A stretch of DNA of 9,274 nt from an uncultured Oscillospiraceae bacterium (GCA_958451705.1 CAUDRD010000047.1:1-9274); one strand, 5' to 3'. Shown: positions 1 through 6,732, counted from the stretch's first letter. Notes: generated from the sequence alone by a model not told the origin. Numbers and translations: made by a program.

Positions 1-2
1 AA

Positions 3-1367
3 AAGGAATACAGTGATCTGCTGGACAATTACAGCGGGGAGTACCTTAAAGAACATAAAAACGATGCTGAGGAGATCCCTGTAAGCAGAAAAGAGAGAGT
101 TGAAAAGTTTTCTTTAAACTTTGATGCAGACAGTGAAATTCCCGACGAACCTGAGCAGGTTTCACATGACAAGGGAATCTATTTTGCGGCCTATTCTCCG
201 AAAGAGAAACCGAAAGAAGAGACTCCTAAAAAGGAGGAACCCTCTAAAAAGAAAAAGACCTTGGGCAAAGTTAAAGAGGCTCTGCGTTCATATTATCATA
301 TTCTTAAAAAGAATACGGTTGCATATACCGCGACATATGTAGGAATTATACTTATTGCCTCTATACTTCTTTCAGTTTATTCTCTATCATGTCTTAACGA
401 CATTTTTGCTATCAGAAATTCAAATGAAATGGTCACAGTTACGATACCCGAAAATGCGACTACAGGTGATGTTATAGGGGTACTGCATGACGAAGGCCTT
501 ATTAAACATACTGTTTTTTGCAGAGTTTATGCGTTCTTTATGGGCTATGATGATGATTATCTTAACGGAATGCATCAGTTAAATGCAAAAATGGGTCTTG
601 AAGGTATGCTTATAGGCACTAAAGAGGAAAAGGCTGGAGCTGAGACAGTTGACGTAACTTTCCCGGAAGGCTGGACTATTTCTCAGATTGCCGAAAGGCT
701 TGAGGAATATGAGGTTTGCAGCGCCGACTTGTTCCTTCAGACTATAGAAGAGGCACAGTTTAACTATGAATTTTTGAAAACTCCTCTTGAAAGCACTAAT
801 AGATACAGAAAGCTGGAAGGCTATCTTTTCCCTGCACAGTATAATTTTTATGTGAACGAGGCTCCAGCAAGCGTTGTTAAAAAGTTTTTTGATGCATTTA
901 ACGAAAATGTAATGACCGAGGAGAACGTAGCAAGGGCAAAGGAACTTGGACTTACAATGGATCAGGTACTTACCATAGCTTCAATTATTCAAAGAGAAGC
1001 GGCAAACACAGAGCAGATGTATCTTGTCTCTTCCGTAATTCATAACAGACTTAATTCAAACAGTTTTCCCCAACTTCAGTGTGAGGCTGTTGATGTATAT
1101 TATCAGAGAGAGATTCTTCCCAATGTAAGCACTGCACGTGCTGATGAGCTGTTCTCAGGATACAGCGCTTACGGTACTGAGGGACTTCCTAACGGACCTA
1201 TTTGTAATCCTGGTGCAGCCGCAATAGATGCCGCTCTTAATCCTGAAAAGACAGATTACTACTTTTTCTGCCATGATTCAAAAGGAAATATTTATTTGGC
1301 AAGAAATCAGTCTGAGCAAACCGCAAATGAAAATAAGATTTATTCAGGAGAAACGGACGATCAATAA
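3..1367 (+). CDS. mltG: Endolytic murein transglycosylase MltG (YceG-like), 5' end missing
   Basis: Membrane-anchored lytic transglycosylase that cuts nascent peptidoglycan strands and helps set glycan length. The frame is open from the left edge, with no stop from base 3, so the gene starts outside the window; the TTG at 261 is internal. About 454 residues are visible. Residues 1-105 are a charged, Lys/Glu/Pro-rich stretch, presumably cytoplasmic; one membrane helix lies near 107-128, and the rest would be extracellular. The YceG signature is clear: an IASIIQREA segment whose Glu (visible residue 332, codon 996-998) aligns with the catalytic Glu of E. coli MltG, then HNRL, the LQ segment, and a GLPNGPICNPG loop near the C-terminus. 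The U32 gene follows after 23 bp, matching the yrrL neighbourhood of Bacillus subtilis. The long N-terminal region is larger than in E. coli MltG but not rare in Clostridia. Family assignment is secure. Confidence 0.93.
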   Translation, partial: KEYSDLLDNYSGEYLKEHKNDAEEIPVSRKERVEKFSLNFDADSEIPDEPEQVSHDKGIYFAAYSPKEKPKEETPKKEEPSKKKKTLGKVKEALRSYYHILKKNTVAYTATYVGIILIASILLSVYSLSCLNDIFAIRNSNEMVTVTIPENATTGDVIGVLHDEGLIKHTVFCRVYAFFMGYDDDYLNGMHQLNAKMGLEGMLIGTKEEKAGAETVDVTFPEGWTISQIAERLEEYEVCSADLFLQTIEEAQFNYEFLKTPLESTNRYRKLEGYLFPAQYNFYVNEAPASVVKKFFDAFNENVMTEENVARAKELGLTMDQVLTIASIIQREAANTEQMYLVSSVIHNRLNSNSFPQLQCEAVDVYYQREILPNVSTARADELFSGYSAYGTEGLPNGPICNPGAAAIDAALNPEKTDYYFFCHDSKGNIYLARNQSEQTANENKIYSGETDDQ

Positions 1368-1390
1368 TCTGCGGAAGGATTAAAAGAAAT

Positions 1391-2635
1391 ATGACGACTG
1401 ATTTTAAGACATTTGTAAAACCTGAGGTGTTGTCACCTGCGGGAGATATGGAACGGCTTGGCGCTGCGCTGACTTTCGGCGCAGATGCCGTATACGCCGG
1501 AGGTACCGCTTTCGGAATGCGTGCTTCACCGAAAAATTTTGGTGAGGATGTGCTTAAAGATGCAGTTTCAGCGGCACATAAAGCGGGGGCTAAATTCTAC
1601 CTTACTTGCAACACATTGCCGAGAAATGATGAATTTGCAAAATTACCCGCTTTTCTGGAATTTGCCGAAGACTGCGGTGTAGACGCTTTCATAATTGCCG
1701 ACATGGGCGTTTTGCAGTATGCAAAAAAATATGCTCCGAAAACCGAAGTGCATATTTCAACTCAGGCAGGCATAGTAAATTACGAAACTGCAAATTTCTT
1801 CTATAACTTAGGTGCTAAAAGGGTAGTTACTGCCCGTGAGCTTTCTATTGAAGAAATAGCCGAAATTCGTGCAAAGACAAGTCCTGACCTTGATATTGAG
1901 TGCTTTGTGCATGGAGCTATGTGCGTTTCTTTTTCCGGAAGATGTCTTTTATCCAATTATCTTATTGGCCGTGACGCTAATCGTGGCGAGTGTGCCCAGC
2001 CCTGCCGCTGGAAATATAATCTTGTTGAGGAAAAGCGTCCGGGAAGATTTTTCCCCATTGACGAGGATGAAACAGGAACATATATACTTAACTCTCAGGA
2101 TATGTGTATGATTGAGCATATTCCGGAGCTTGTATCGGCGGGAATTACCAGCTTTAAAATTGAGGGCAGGGCAAAGTCGGCTTATTATACTGCCGTTGCC
2201 ACTAACGCATACCGCTGTGCAGTTGATGAGTTTATGAAAAATCCTTCTGCTGATTTTAAGCCGTCAGAATGGATTGTTGAAGAAATGGAAAAAATGAGTC
2301 ACCGCCAGTATTGCACAGGTTTTTACTTTAATAGTCCCCATGAGAACGCCAATGTTTATAATGACGGCGTATATGTGCGTAACTGGGATGTTATTGCTAT
2401 TGTAAAGGGCTGGAAAGACGGTATTCTCACTGTTTCCCAGAGAAACAAGTTTTATGCCGGAGACACCCTTGAAGTTTTACAGAAAGGTAAACCTCCATTT
2501 TCAATTAAAGCCGACGAAATATTCAATAAAGACTTTGAGCCTATTGAAGATGCCCCGCATCCGATGATGGATGTACTTATCAAGTGTCCTTACCAGGTAG
2601 AAGAGGGTTCAATCCTTAGAATGATAAGAGAGTAA
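1391..2635 (+). CDS. U32 family peptidase-like protein, TrhP/YrrN/YrrO type (probable tRNA hydroxylation factor)
   Basis: A 414-residue member of peptidase family U32. Members of the YegQ/YrrN/YrrO (TrhP) branch are needed for prephenate-dependent 5-hydroxyuridine formation at the tRNA wobble base; others act on rRNA or were described as collagenases. The N-terminus has the typical PEVLSPAGDMERL and GADAVYAGG segments (residues 11-38). The U32 signature runs from Glu170 to Ser188 (E-x-F-x2-G-A-M-C-x4-G-x-C-x-L-S). Four cysteines, 178, 185, 201 and 205, match the conserved set of this family and may hold a metal or cluster. The start is supported by GGAAGGA 11-12 bases before the ATG. The gene follows mltG by 23 bp and ends 2 bp before the next ATG, so it is probably in the same operon. 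Which TrhP subtype this is cannot be settled from motifs, and a tRNA role is inferred from the family. Confidence 0.88.
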   Translation: MTTDFKTFVKPEVLSPAGDMERLGAALTFGADAVYAGGTAFGMRASPKNFGEDVLKDAVSAAHKAGAKFYLTCNTLPRNDEFAKLPAFLEFAEDCGVDAFIIADMGVLQYAKKYAPKTEVHISTQAGIVNYETANFFYNLGAKRVVTARELSIEEIAEIRAKTSPDLDIECFVHGAMCVSFSGRCLLSNYLIGRDANRGECAQPCRWKYNLVEEKRPGRFFPIDEDETGTYILNSQDMCMIEHIPELVSAGITSFKIEGRAKSAYYTAVATNAYRCAVDEFMKNPSADFKPSEWIVEEMEKMSHRQYCTGFYFNSPHENANVYNDGVYVRNWDVIAIVKGWKDGILTVSQRNKFYAGDTLEVLQKGKPPFSIKADEIFNKDFEPIEDAPHPMMDVLIKCPYQVEEGSILRMIRE

Positions 2636-2637
2636 AG

Positions 2638-3600
2638 ATGGACAAAAACTTTTTGCTTGATTTATGCAATAGAATAAACCTCGGCAAAGAGGAGTCAGAG
2701 TGCGTCATAAATACCCTGAATTTGGAATTTGCCAAAGTTTGTGCAATTGTAAAAAAATGCAGTATGCTTCCGGTAAATTCTGTTTTGCATTCTGCTGCTG
2801 AGCATGAACGCAATTACAGAAGAGGGGCACAGCTGTGTTTAGCCTGTGTTATTGCCTGCTGTGAGCGTACTTATGGCATATATAAGGAGAAAGGTATACC
2901 AGACAAAGTTTTTTATGACACTATGGGCGATATATCCATATGGGCAGAAAATTTTAAAAATAAGTATGGCTATCCCGGCTTCGGTGCAATCGACTGGATT
3001 GCCAATCACTTAAACGCAACGCTTTTTCGTCTTGGCAGACTTCAGTTTCAGCTTTACCGCACCCGTTTTCCTAAATACACCGAGAGAACCCAGATAAGAC
3101 AGGCTCCCATAAAACTTGGCAAGCGCTGTCTTTATGTTCATATTCCCCAAGGTGAAAAGCTGGATTATGATGAATGTTTAAAGTCTTTTCAAAAAGCGAA
3201 AGAGTTTTTTGCAGAATATTTTCCCAACTATAAATATTCCGGCTATATCTGCGAATCTTGGCTTTTATATCCGGGAAATATGGCGGTTTTGCCTCCCGAA
3301 TCAAATATTATGAAATTTCAGTCACTGTGGACAATTGTCTCATGGAATATAGACCAGTCCCAGGCTATAGAACGGATATTTCATCCTAAGTGTATAGGAG
3401 ATATGGAGTTTTACCCAGAGGATACCTCTCTTCGCCGTGCAGCAAAGAAATGGCTGCTTTCGGGTAACGTTTTAGGTATAGGCTTCGGAATGATAAAGGC
3501 TGATTGCGACGATTCTACGGACAATTTAACTTTTTCTAAGAAAACGGTAAATAAAATACTAAGTTTTAATCCATTAAAAAAACAAGAGCTGCCGAAGTAA
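2638..3600 (+). CDS. GNAT-like acyltransferase domain protein (DUF5596 / NAT_N plus GNAT_C type)
   Basis: A 320-residue protein resembling the 'acyltransferase domain-containing' family made of an N-terminal helical NAT_N domain and a GNAT-like C-terminal domain; no substrate is established that I know of. The N-terminal part (about 1-130) is helical and Cys-rich, ending in a GRLQFQLYR segment. The C-terminal part carries the family's recognisable pieces: VHIPQGEKLDYDEC (His168-Pro170), an AKEFFAEYFPNYK segment, CESWLLYP (Cys205-Pro212) and LPPESNIMKFQ. The last 35 or so residues are Ser/Lys-rich and look unstructured. There is no signal peptide or membrane helix, so it is probably cytoplasmic. 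The ATG is 2 bp after the U32 stop, with only a weak GAGAG ribosome site inside the U32 3' end, suggesting translational coupling. The family is called from remembered motifs, so certainty is moderate; the reaction is unknown. Confidence 0.68.
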   Translation: MDKNFLLDLCNRINLGKEESECVINTLNLEFAKVCAIVKKCSMLPVNSVLHSAAEHERNYRRGAQLCLACVIACCERTYGIYKEKGIPDKVFYDTMGDISIWAENFKNKYGYPGFGAIDWIANHLNATLFRLGRLQFQLYRTRFPKYTERTQIRQAPIKLGKRCLYVHIPQGEKLDYDECLKSFQKAKEFFAEYFPNYKYSGYICESWLLYPGNMAVLPPESNIMKFQSLWTIVSWNIDQSQAIERIFHPKCIGDMEFYPEDTSLRRAAKKWLLSGNVLGIGFGMIKADCDDSTDNLTFSKKTVNKILSFNPLKKQELPK

Positions 3601-3613
3601 TCCGGCAGGTTTT
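3589..3613 (+). terminator. Hairpin overlapping the acyltransferase stop codon, possible bidirectional terminator
   Basis: CTGCCG (3589-3594) pairs with CGGCAG (3603-3608) across an 8-base loop that contains the TAA stop. On the + strand GTTTTA follows. On the minus strand the stem is followed within about 6 bases by a run of seven T (complement of 3576-3582), so it could also stop transcription coming from the small minus-strand gene. Confidence 0.55.
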
Positions 3614-3635
3614 ATGCGTAAAAAGTTATAACTTA

Positions 3636-3675
3636 AACCCACGTCTTTTTAAAAGAACGTGGGTTATAATTTTTT
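3636..3675 (+). terminator. Intrinsic terminator after the mltG-U32-acyltransferase run
   Basis: AACCCACGT (3636-3644) pairs perfectly with ACGTGGGTT (3657-3665), and a few inner C-T/A-G pairs can extend the stem. ATAATTTTTT follows on the + strand. The minus-strand flank is poorer in T, so it mainly serves the rightward operon. Confidence 0.75.
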
Positions 3676-3684
3676 AAACTGGAT

Positions 3685-3846
3685 TTATAGCTGATTTTCT
3701 TCTATCCACTTTTTATTTCTCTCAACGTTTTCGTCGTTTGGAATGGGTATTTTTGCATCTGCTGTACGTTTGTCAGCCTGGCTTATGGGCTGAGTAATAT
3801 ATGCGCTTTTTGTTTCAAGAGGATTAACTTTTTTCTTTTTTCTCAT
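3685..3846 (-). CDS. Small DUF3787-like protein (possible spore-associated protein), 53 aa
   Basis: A 53-residue basic, hydrophilic protein beginning MRKKKK and ending KKWIEENQL. The pattern of an ETKSAY segment, a short Ser/Lys/Thr stretch, K-I-P-I-P, and a closing charged W-I/V-E/D-E-N motif resembles DUF3787, a small family found in spore-forming clostridia and associated with the spore surface in Clostridioides difficile. I chose the ATG at 3844-3846 because GAGGTGAT lies just upstream at good spacing; a longer reading from 3894 lacks such a site and would overlap the likely promoter. No signal peptide, membrane helix or Cys is present. It is transcribed away from the acyl-CoA synthetase and towards the acyltransferase. 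The clear ribosome site and product composition argue that this is a real gene; the family call is tentative. Confidence 0.65.
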   Translation of the reverse strand: MRKKKKVNPLETKSAYITQPISQADKRTADAKIPIPNDENVERNKKWIEENQL

Positions 3847-3883
3847 ATTTATCACCTCTATATTATTTTTTCTCAATACATCT

Positions 3884-3911
3884 ATAATAGTCAAACTGTA
3901 TTATTTTTTAA
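3884..3911 (-). promoter_or_regulatory. Candidate promoter of the small DUF3787-like gene
   Basis: Reading the minus strand, TTAAAA (complement of 3906-3911) is 16 bases from TATTAT (complement of 3884-3889), giving a leader of about 30 bases before the ATG. The match to the vegetative consensus is only fair (4/6 and 5/6). If the gene is sporulation-specific, a different sigma factor could be used instead. Confidence 0.35.
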
Positions 3912-3958
3912 CACAATATTAACATTTCTTTTTAGGTGTAGCGAATTTAATTTGTTTG

Positions 3959-3967
3959 TGATACAAT
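3959..3967 (+). promoter_or_regulatory. Candidate extended -10 promoter of the acyl-CoA synthetase gene
   Basis: TG-A-TACAAT fits an extended -10 element, and no good -35 hexamer is present at 17 bases upstream. Transcription would start near 3974, leaving a leader of about 43 bases. A weaker alternative is TTGTGA (3956-3961) with TTATAA (3980-3985). Confidence 0.45.
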
Positions 3968-4016
3968 AAGAATGAATATTTATAACCTGCTAATTACTTA
4001 GAAAGAGTGATATAAT

Positions 4017-5777
4017 ATGAACAACATTACAACCTTTTATCCCATCAGAAAGATAGCTAATATTAAGGATATGATAACTCAAAGTGCAGAGTTGTTTGCA
4101 GATAAGCCTGCCTTTATGCTTAAAAACAGCAGTGGCGAGTATTATAATGTTACATACAAGGAATTTTACAACGATATAAATTCATTAGGCTCAAAGCTTA
4201 TTTCCAACGGATATAAAGGTGCTCATATTGCCGTTATGGGAGCTAACTCTTATAAATGGGCTCTTTCATATATGTCAATTGTTTGCGGAACCGGCGTAGT
4301 TGTTCCCATAGATAAAGATCTTCCCTTTAATGATATTAAAAATATAATCGAAGTAGGAGAGGTAACTGCGATTTTTCTCGATAAAAAAGCTTCAAAGCTT
4401 TTTGCAGAACATATTGCGGAGCTTCCTGAAAACTTTAAGATCATTTGCTTCGATGATGTAAGAGAAGAGATTTCCACAGCCTACTTTTTTGACGAATATC
4501 TTCAGGAAGGAAGAGAAATTTTTGCAAATGGCTTCAGAGAATTTATTGACGCTGAAATTGATGCTGAAGCTATGGGAATACTTATCTTTACCTCAGGTAC
4601 AACAGGTATGGCAAAAGGCGTTATGCTCAGCCACAGAAACATCTGTTCTGATATATCTCTCTTAAGCGGCGTTGTTAAAATTTATCCGGAGGACAGGCTC
4701 CTTTCCATCCTTCCTCTTCACCACACTTATGAATGCACCTTGGGCTTTACAATGGTAATGTATTCTGGAGCATGTATAGCTTACTGCGAAGGACTTAGAT
4801 ACATTGTCCGCAATCTTCAGGAGGTACAGCCCACCGTATTTGTAACAGTTCCCCTTATGCTGGAAAAATTCCATCATAATATCCTTAAAAAAGCAGGGGA
4901 GAAAAAGGGTGGTAAGCTGATGTTCAGCTTTGGTAAAGCCATCACAAACGCTTCAAGTGCACTGGGTATCAATGTCCGTGATAAAATTTTCGGTGAGATT
5001 CAGAAGGTCTTCGGCGGAAAGCTCCGTCTTATTATTACAGGTGCCGCTCCTGTAAATCCAGAAGTTGTAAAGGATTTTAAGAGCTTCGGTATTCACGTTT
5101 ACCTTGGCTACGGACTTACAGAGTGTTCGCCTTTGGTAATCGGTAATAACGACCGTCTTGAGCTTGCTGATTCCGTCGGCGTACCCCTTCCCGGAGTTGA
5201 GGCAAAAATAATAAATCCAGACGAAAACGGAATAGGTGAAATCTGTGTAAAGGGTCCCATGGTTATGATGGGATATTATAAGAATCCCGAGGAAACCGCA
5301 AAGGTATTCGACGAAGACGGCTGGTTCAAAACGGGAGATATAGGAACTGTTGACGAACAGGGACACTACAGAATTTCCGGAAGAATTAAGAACGTTATCG
5401 TTACAAAGAACGGCAAAAACATTTATCCGGAAGAGGTTGAGTTTTACCTTAATAACAGTCCTCTTATCAGCGAGTCAATTGTTGTGGGCAAAGATGAGGG
5501 GGACAATGACGATGTAACTGTTACAGCCAAAATTTTCCCCAATTTTGAAGAGCTTACAAAGGCACTTAAAAAGCCGTCTCCCACTATGGAAGAAATTTCC
5601 TCTGCCATTAAAGAGGTTATAAAGGATGTAAACAAAAAGCTTCCGAAATATAAGGCTATTAAAGATTTCGACATTAGAGAAACTGAGTTTATTAAAACCA
5701 CAACTCAGAAGATTAAGCGTTATGCGGAAGAGATAAAAGAGAAGGACAGCGAACACAAGAAAAACGAAAAGCAATAA
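4017..5777 (+). CDS. AMP-forming long-chain fatty acyl-CoA synthetase (ANL superfamily)
   Basis: A 586-residue acyl-activating enzyme that forms an acyl-AMP from a fatty acid and ATP, then passes the acyl group to CoA (possibly acyl carrier protein). All core ANL motifs are intact: the phosphate loop FTSGTTGMAKG (Thr192 onward), YGLTECSP (365-372) with the adenylate-site Glu369, GWFKTGD (435-441) with the ribose-binding Asp441, the hinge GRIKN (455-459), and the C-terminal catalytic lysine in TTQKIKR (Lys565). The overall form, including the GKNIYPEEVE segment, fits the FadD-like long-chain group better than acetyl-CoA or peptide-synthetase types. There are no membrane helices. The ATG is preceded by a modest GAAAGAG site. 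It stands alone, with its own promoter and a strong terminator, so it is probably monocistronic. Substrate chain length and CoA versus carrier-protein preference cannot be read from the sequence. Confidence 0.9.
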   Translation: MNNITTFYPIRKIANIKDMITQSAELFADKPAFMLKNSSGEYYNVTYKEFYNDINSLGSKLISNGYKGAHIAVMGANSYKWALSYMSIVCGTGVVVPIDKDLPFNDIKNIIEVGEVTAIFLDKKASKLFAEHIAELPENFKIICFDDVREEISTAYFFDEYLQEGREIFANGFREFIDAEIDAEAMGILIFTSGTTGMAKGVMLSHRNICSDISLLSGVVKIYPEDRLLSILPLHHTYECTLGFTMVMYSGACIAYCEGLRYIVRNLQEVQPTVFVTVPLMLEKFHHNILKKAGEKKGGKLMFSFGKAITNASSALGINVRDKIFGEIQKVFGGKLRLIITGAAPVNPEVVKDFKSFGIHVYLGYGLTECSPLVIGNNDRLELADSVGVPLPGVEAKIINPDENGIGEICVKGPMVMMGYYKNPEETAKVFDEDGWFKTGDIGTVDEQGHYRISGRIKNVIVTKNGKNIYPEEVEFYLNNSPLISESIVVGKDEGDNDDVTVTAKIFPNFEELTKALKKPSPTMEEISSAIKEVIKDVNKKLPKYKAIKDFDIRETEFIKTTTQKIKRYAEEIKEKDSEHKKNEKQ

Positions 5778-5864
5778 TTTATCTGTATCTAAATTTTAAA
5801 TTAATCCTTACTTTATTTAACGCAGAAAATCTCTAAGTCTTATAATAAGTAAACATGAAAAAGT

Positions 5865-5905
5865 AAGCCCTTAAAGGATTTTAACAATCTTTTGAGGGCT
5901 TTTTC
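5865..5905 (+). terminator. Strong intrinsic terminator of the acyl-CoA synthetase gene
   Basis: A 16-bp stem (5865-5880 with 5886-5901, two G-U pairs) carries a TTAAC loop and runs into TTTTTCTT. It lies 87 bp after the stop codon, and the next promoter's -35 starts directly at its end. Confidence 0.9.
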
Positions 5906-5933
5906 TTGACTTAATTTTTCATCGGAGTACAAT
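5906..5933 (+). promoter_or_regulatory. Promoter of the Crp/Fnr regulator gene
   Basis: TTGACT (5906-5911) is 16 bases from TACAAT (5928-5933), each 5/6 to the vegetative consensus. The predicted start is near 5940, with a leader of about 43 bases to the ATG at 5983. Confidence 0.65.
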
Positions 5934-5937
5934 TTTC

Positions 5938-5948
5938 TTAACAGTTAA
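5938..5948 (+). promoter_or_regulatory. Small palindrome at the regulator's predicted transcription start
   Basis: TTAAC-A-GTTAA is a perfect 5-bp inverted repeat covering the expected start of the regulator mRNA, where a bound protein would repress. Its half-site differs from GTGAC at 6660, and short AT-rich palindromes are common by chance, so an autoregulatory role is only a possibility. Confidence 0.22.
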
Positions 5949-5982
5949 AAGCTTGCCTTAGAAAATTTTTCGGAGGATTTAT

Positions 5983-6654
5983 ATGGATAAAATAAATGAA
6001 TATTTCCAGTTTTGGAACAAGATGACTCCTCAGCAGCAAAGAAAGTTATCTGATAACGCAGTGGAAAGAACCTTTAAAAAGGGAGAAAAAGTACATGAAG
6101 GTTCTGCAGGATGCACAGGAGTGCTCCTTGTAAAAATTGGCAGATTAAGGGTTTATACCGTAACCGAAGAGGGAAAAGAGATAACTCTTTACAGGCTTTT
6201 TGAAAGGGATATGTGTCTGCTTTCGGCCTCCTGCATAATAAACAGCCTTCAGTTTGACGTAACTGTTTCAGCTGAGGAGGACAGTGTGATTATCAATGTT
6301 CCTGCCGATGTTTATAAAGGCATTATGTCGGAAAACGCAGCAGCTGCAAATTATACCAATGAAATAATGGCTTCACGGTTTTCGGAAGTCATGTGGGTTT
6401 TGGATCAGGTTTTAAGCAAAAAACTTGATACAAGAGTAGCAGCTCTCCTTTTGGAGGAAAGCGAGCTTTCGGAAAACGGAGTTATTACCCTTACCCACGA
6501 ACAGCTTGCAAATCACATTGGCTCTGCAAGAGAGGTTGTGACGAGAATGCTTAAATATTTTCAGAATGAGGGTCTTGTAAAGCTCAGCCGGGGAAGTATT
6601 GAAGTTACCGATAAAAAAAGACTTTCCGAAACGGCTTATCCGTCAATGAGGTGA
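5983..6654 (+). CDS. Crp/Fnr family transcriptional regulator
   Basis: A 223-residue regulator with an N-terminal cyclic-nucleotide-binding-type beta roll (about 20-115), a dimerisation helix (about 118-150) and a C-terminal winged helix (about 155-215). The recognition helix, GSAREVVTRMLKYF, aligns with CSRETVGRILKML of E. coli CRP and keeps Arg183, Glu184 and Arg188, the residues that in CRP contact the GTGA half-site. The phosphate-binding Glu...Arg-Ser of CRP is absent (the corresponding segment reads FDVTVSA), so cAMP is an unlikely ligand. The N-terminal cysteine set of FNR is also absent, but Cys44, Cys78 and Cys84 lie in the sensor domain. The start has a strong CGGAGGA site. The thioredoxin operon begins 78 bp downstream from its own promoter with a matching palindrome, so this regulator probably controls that operon. 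The signal is unknown. Confidence 0.9.
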   Translation: MDKINEYFQFWNKMTPQQQRKLSDNAVERTFKKGEKVHEGSAGCTGVLLVKIGRLRVYTVTEEGKEITLYRLFERDMCLLSASCIINSLQFDVTVSAEEDSVIINVPADVYKGIMSENAAAANYTNEIMASRFSEVMWVLDQVLSKKLDTRVAALLLEESELSENGVITLTHEQLANHIGSAREVVTRMLKYFQNEGLVKLSRGSIEVTDKKRLSETAYPSMR

Positions 6655-6659
6655 ATAAT

Positions 6660-6672
6660 GTGACAAAGTCAC
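6660..6672 (+). promoter_or_regulatory. Putative Crp/Fnr operator GTGAC-AAA-GTCAC
   Basis: A perfect 5-bp inverted repeat with a 3-base centre lies 5 bp after the regulator's stop codon. Its centre (6666) is about 41 bases upstream of the predicted start of the thioredoxin operon and its last base touches the -35, the usual arrangement for class II activation. The GTGA half-site fits the regulator's Arg-Glu-Arg helix. The gap between TGA and TCA is 5 bases, one fewer than in the standard CRP or FNR site. Confidence 0.6.
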
Positions 6673-6700
6673 TGAAAGAATATTAAAGGCGTGTTATTAT
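6672..6700 (+). promoter_or_regulatory. Promoter of the thioredoxin-rhodanese-CoADR operon
   Basis: CTGAAA (6672-6677, 4/6) is 17 bases from TATTAT (6695-6700, 5/6), with a predicted start near 6707. The weak -35 touching a palindrome is what an activator-dependent promoter would look like. An AAAGGAG ribosome site (6717-6723) follows. Confidence 0.55.
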
Positions 6701-6732
6701 TAGCTCACAAAATATAAAAGGAGCGATGAAAA

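Noticed and set aside
261..263. TTG as the start of mltG
   Set aside because: The same frame is open to the left edge with protein-like composition, and there is no well-placed independent start signal; the gene runs off the window.
121..342. 73-residue + strand open frame, very Arg/Lys-rich
   Set aside because: It overlaps the mltG coding frame, and its composition is what an out-of-frame reading of Lys/Glu-rich codons gives. The mltG frame has clear family motifs.
4953..5366. 137-residue minus-strand open frame
   Set aside because: It lies wholly inside the acyl-CoA synthetase, opposite intact ANL motifs, and its product shows no recognisable domain.
5444..5774. Two minus-strand open frames (99 and 85 residues) with hydrophobic stretches
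   Set aside because: Antisense to the C-terminal domain of the synthetase, where the catalytic lysine is encoded; the hydrophobic runs reflect complement of Lys/Glu codons.
6726..6728. ATG just upstream of the thioredoxin start
   Set aside because: Out of frame with thioredoxin and too close to the AAAGGAG site; the ATG at 6733 gives a normal thioredoxin N-terminus.
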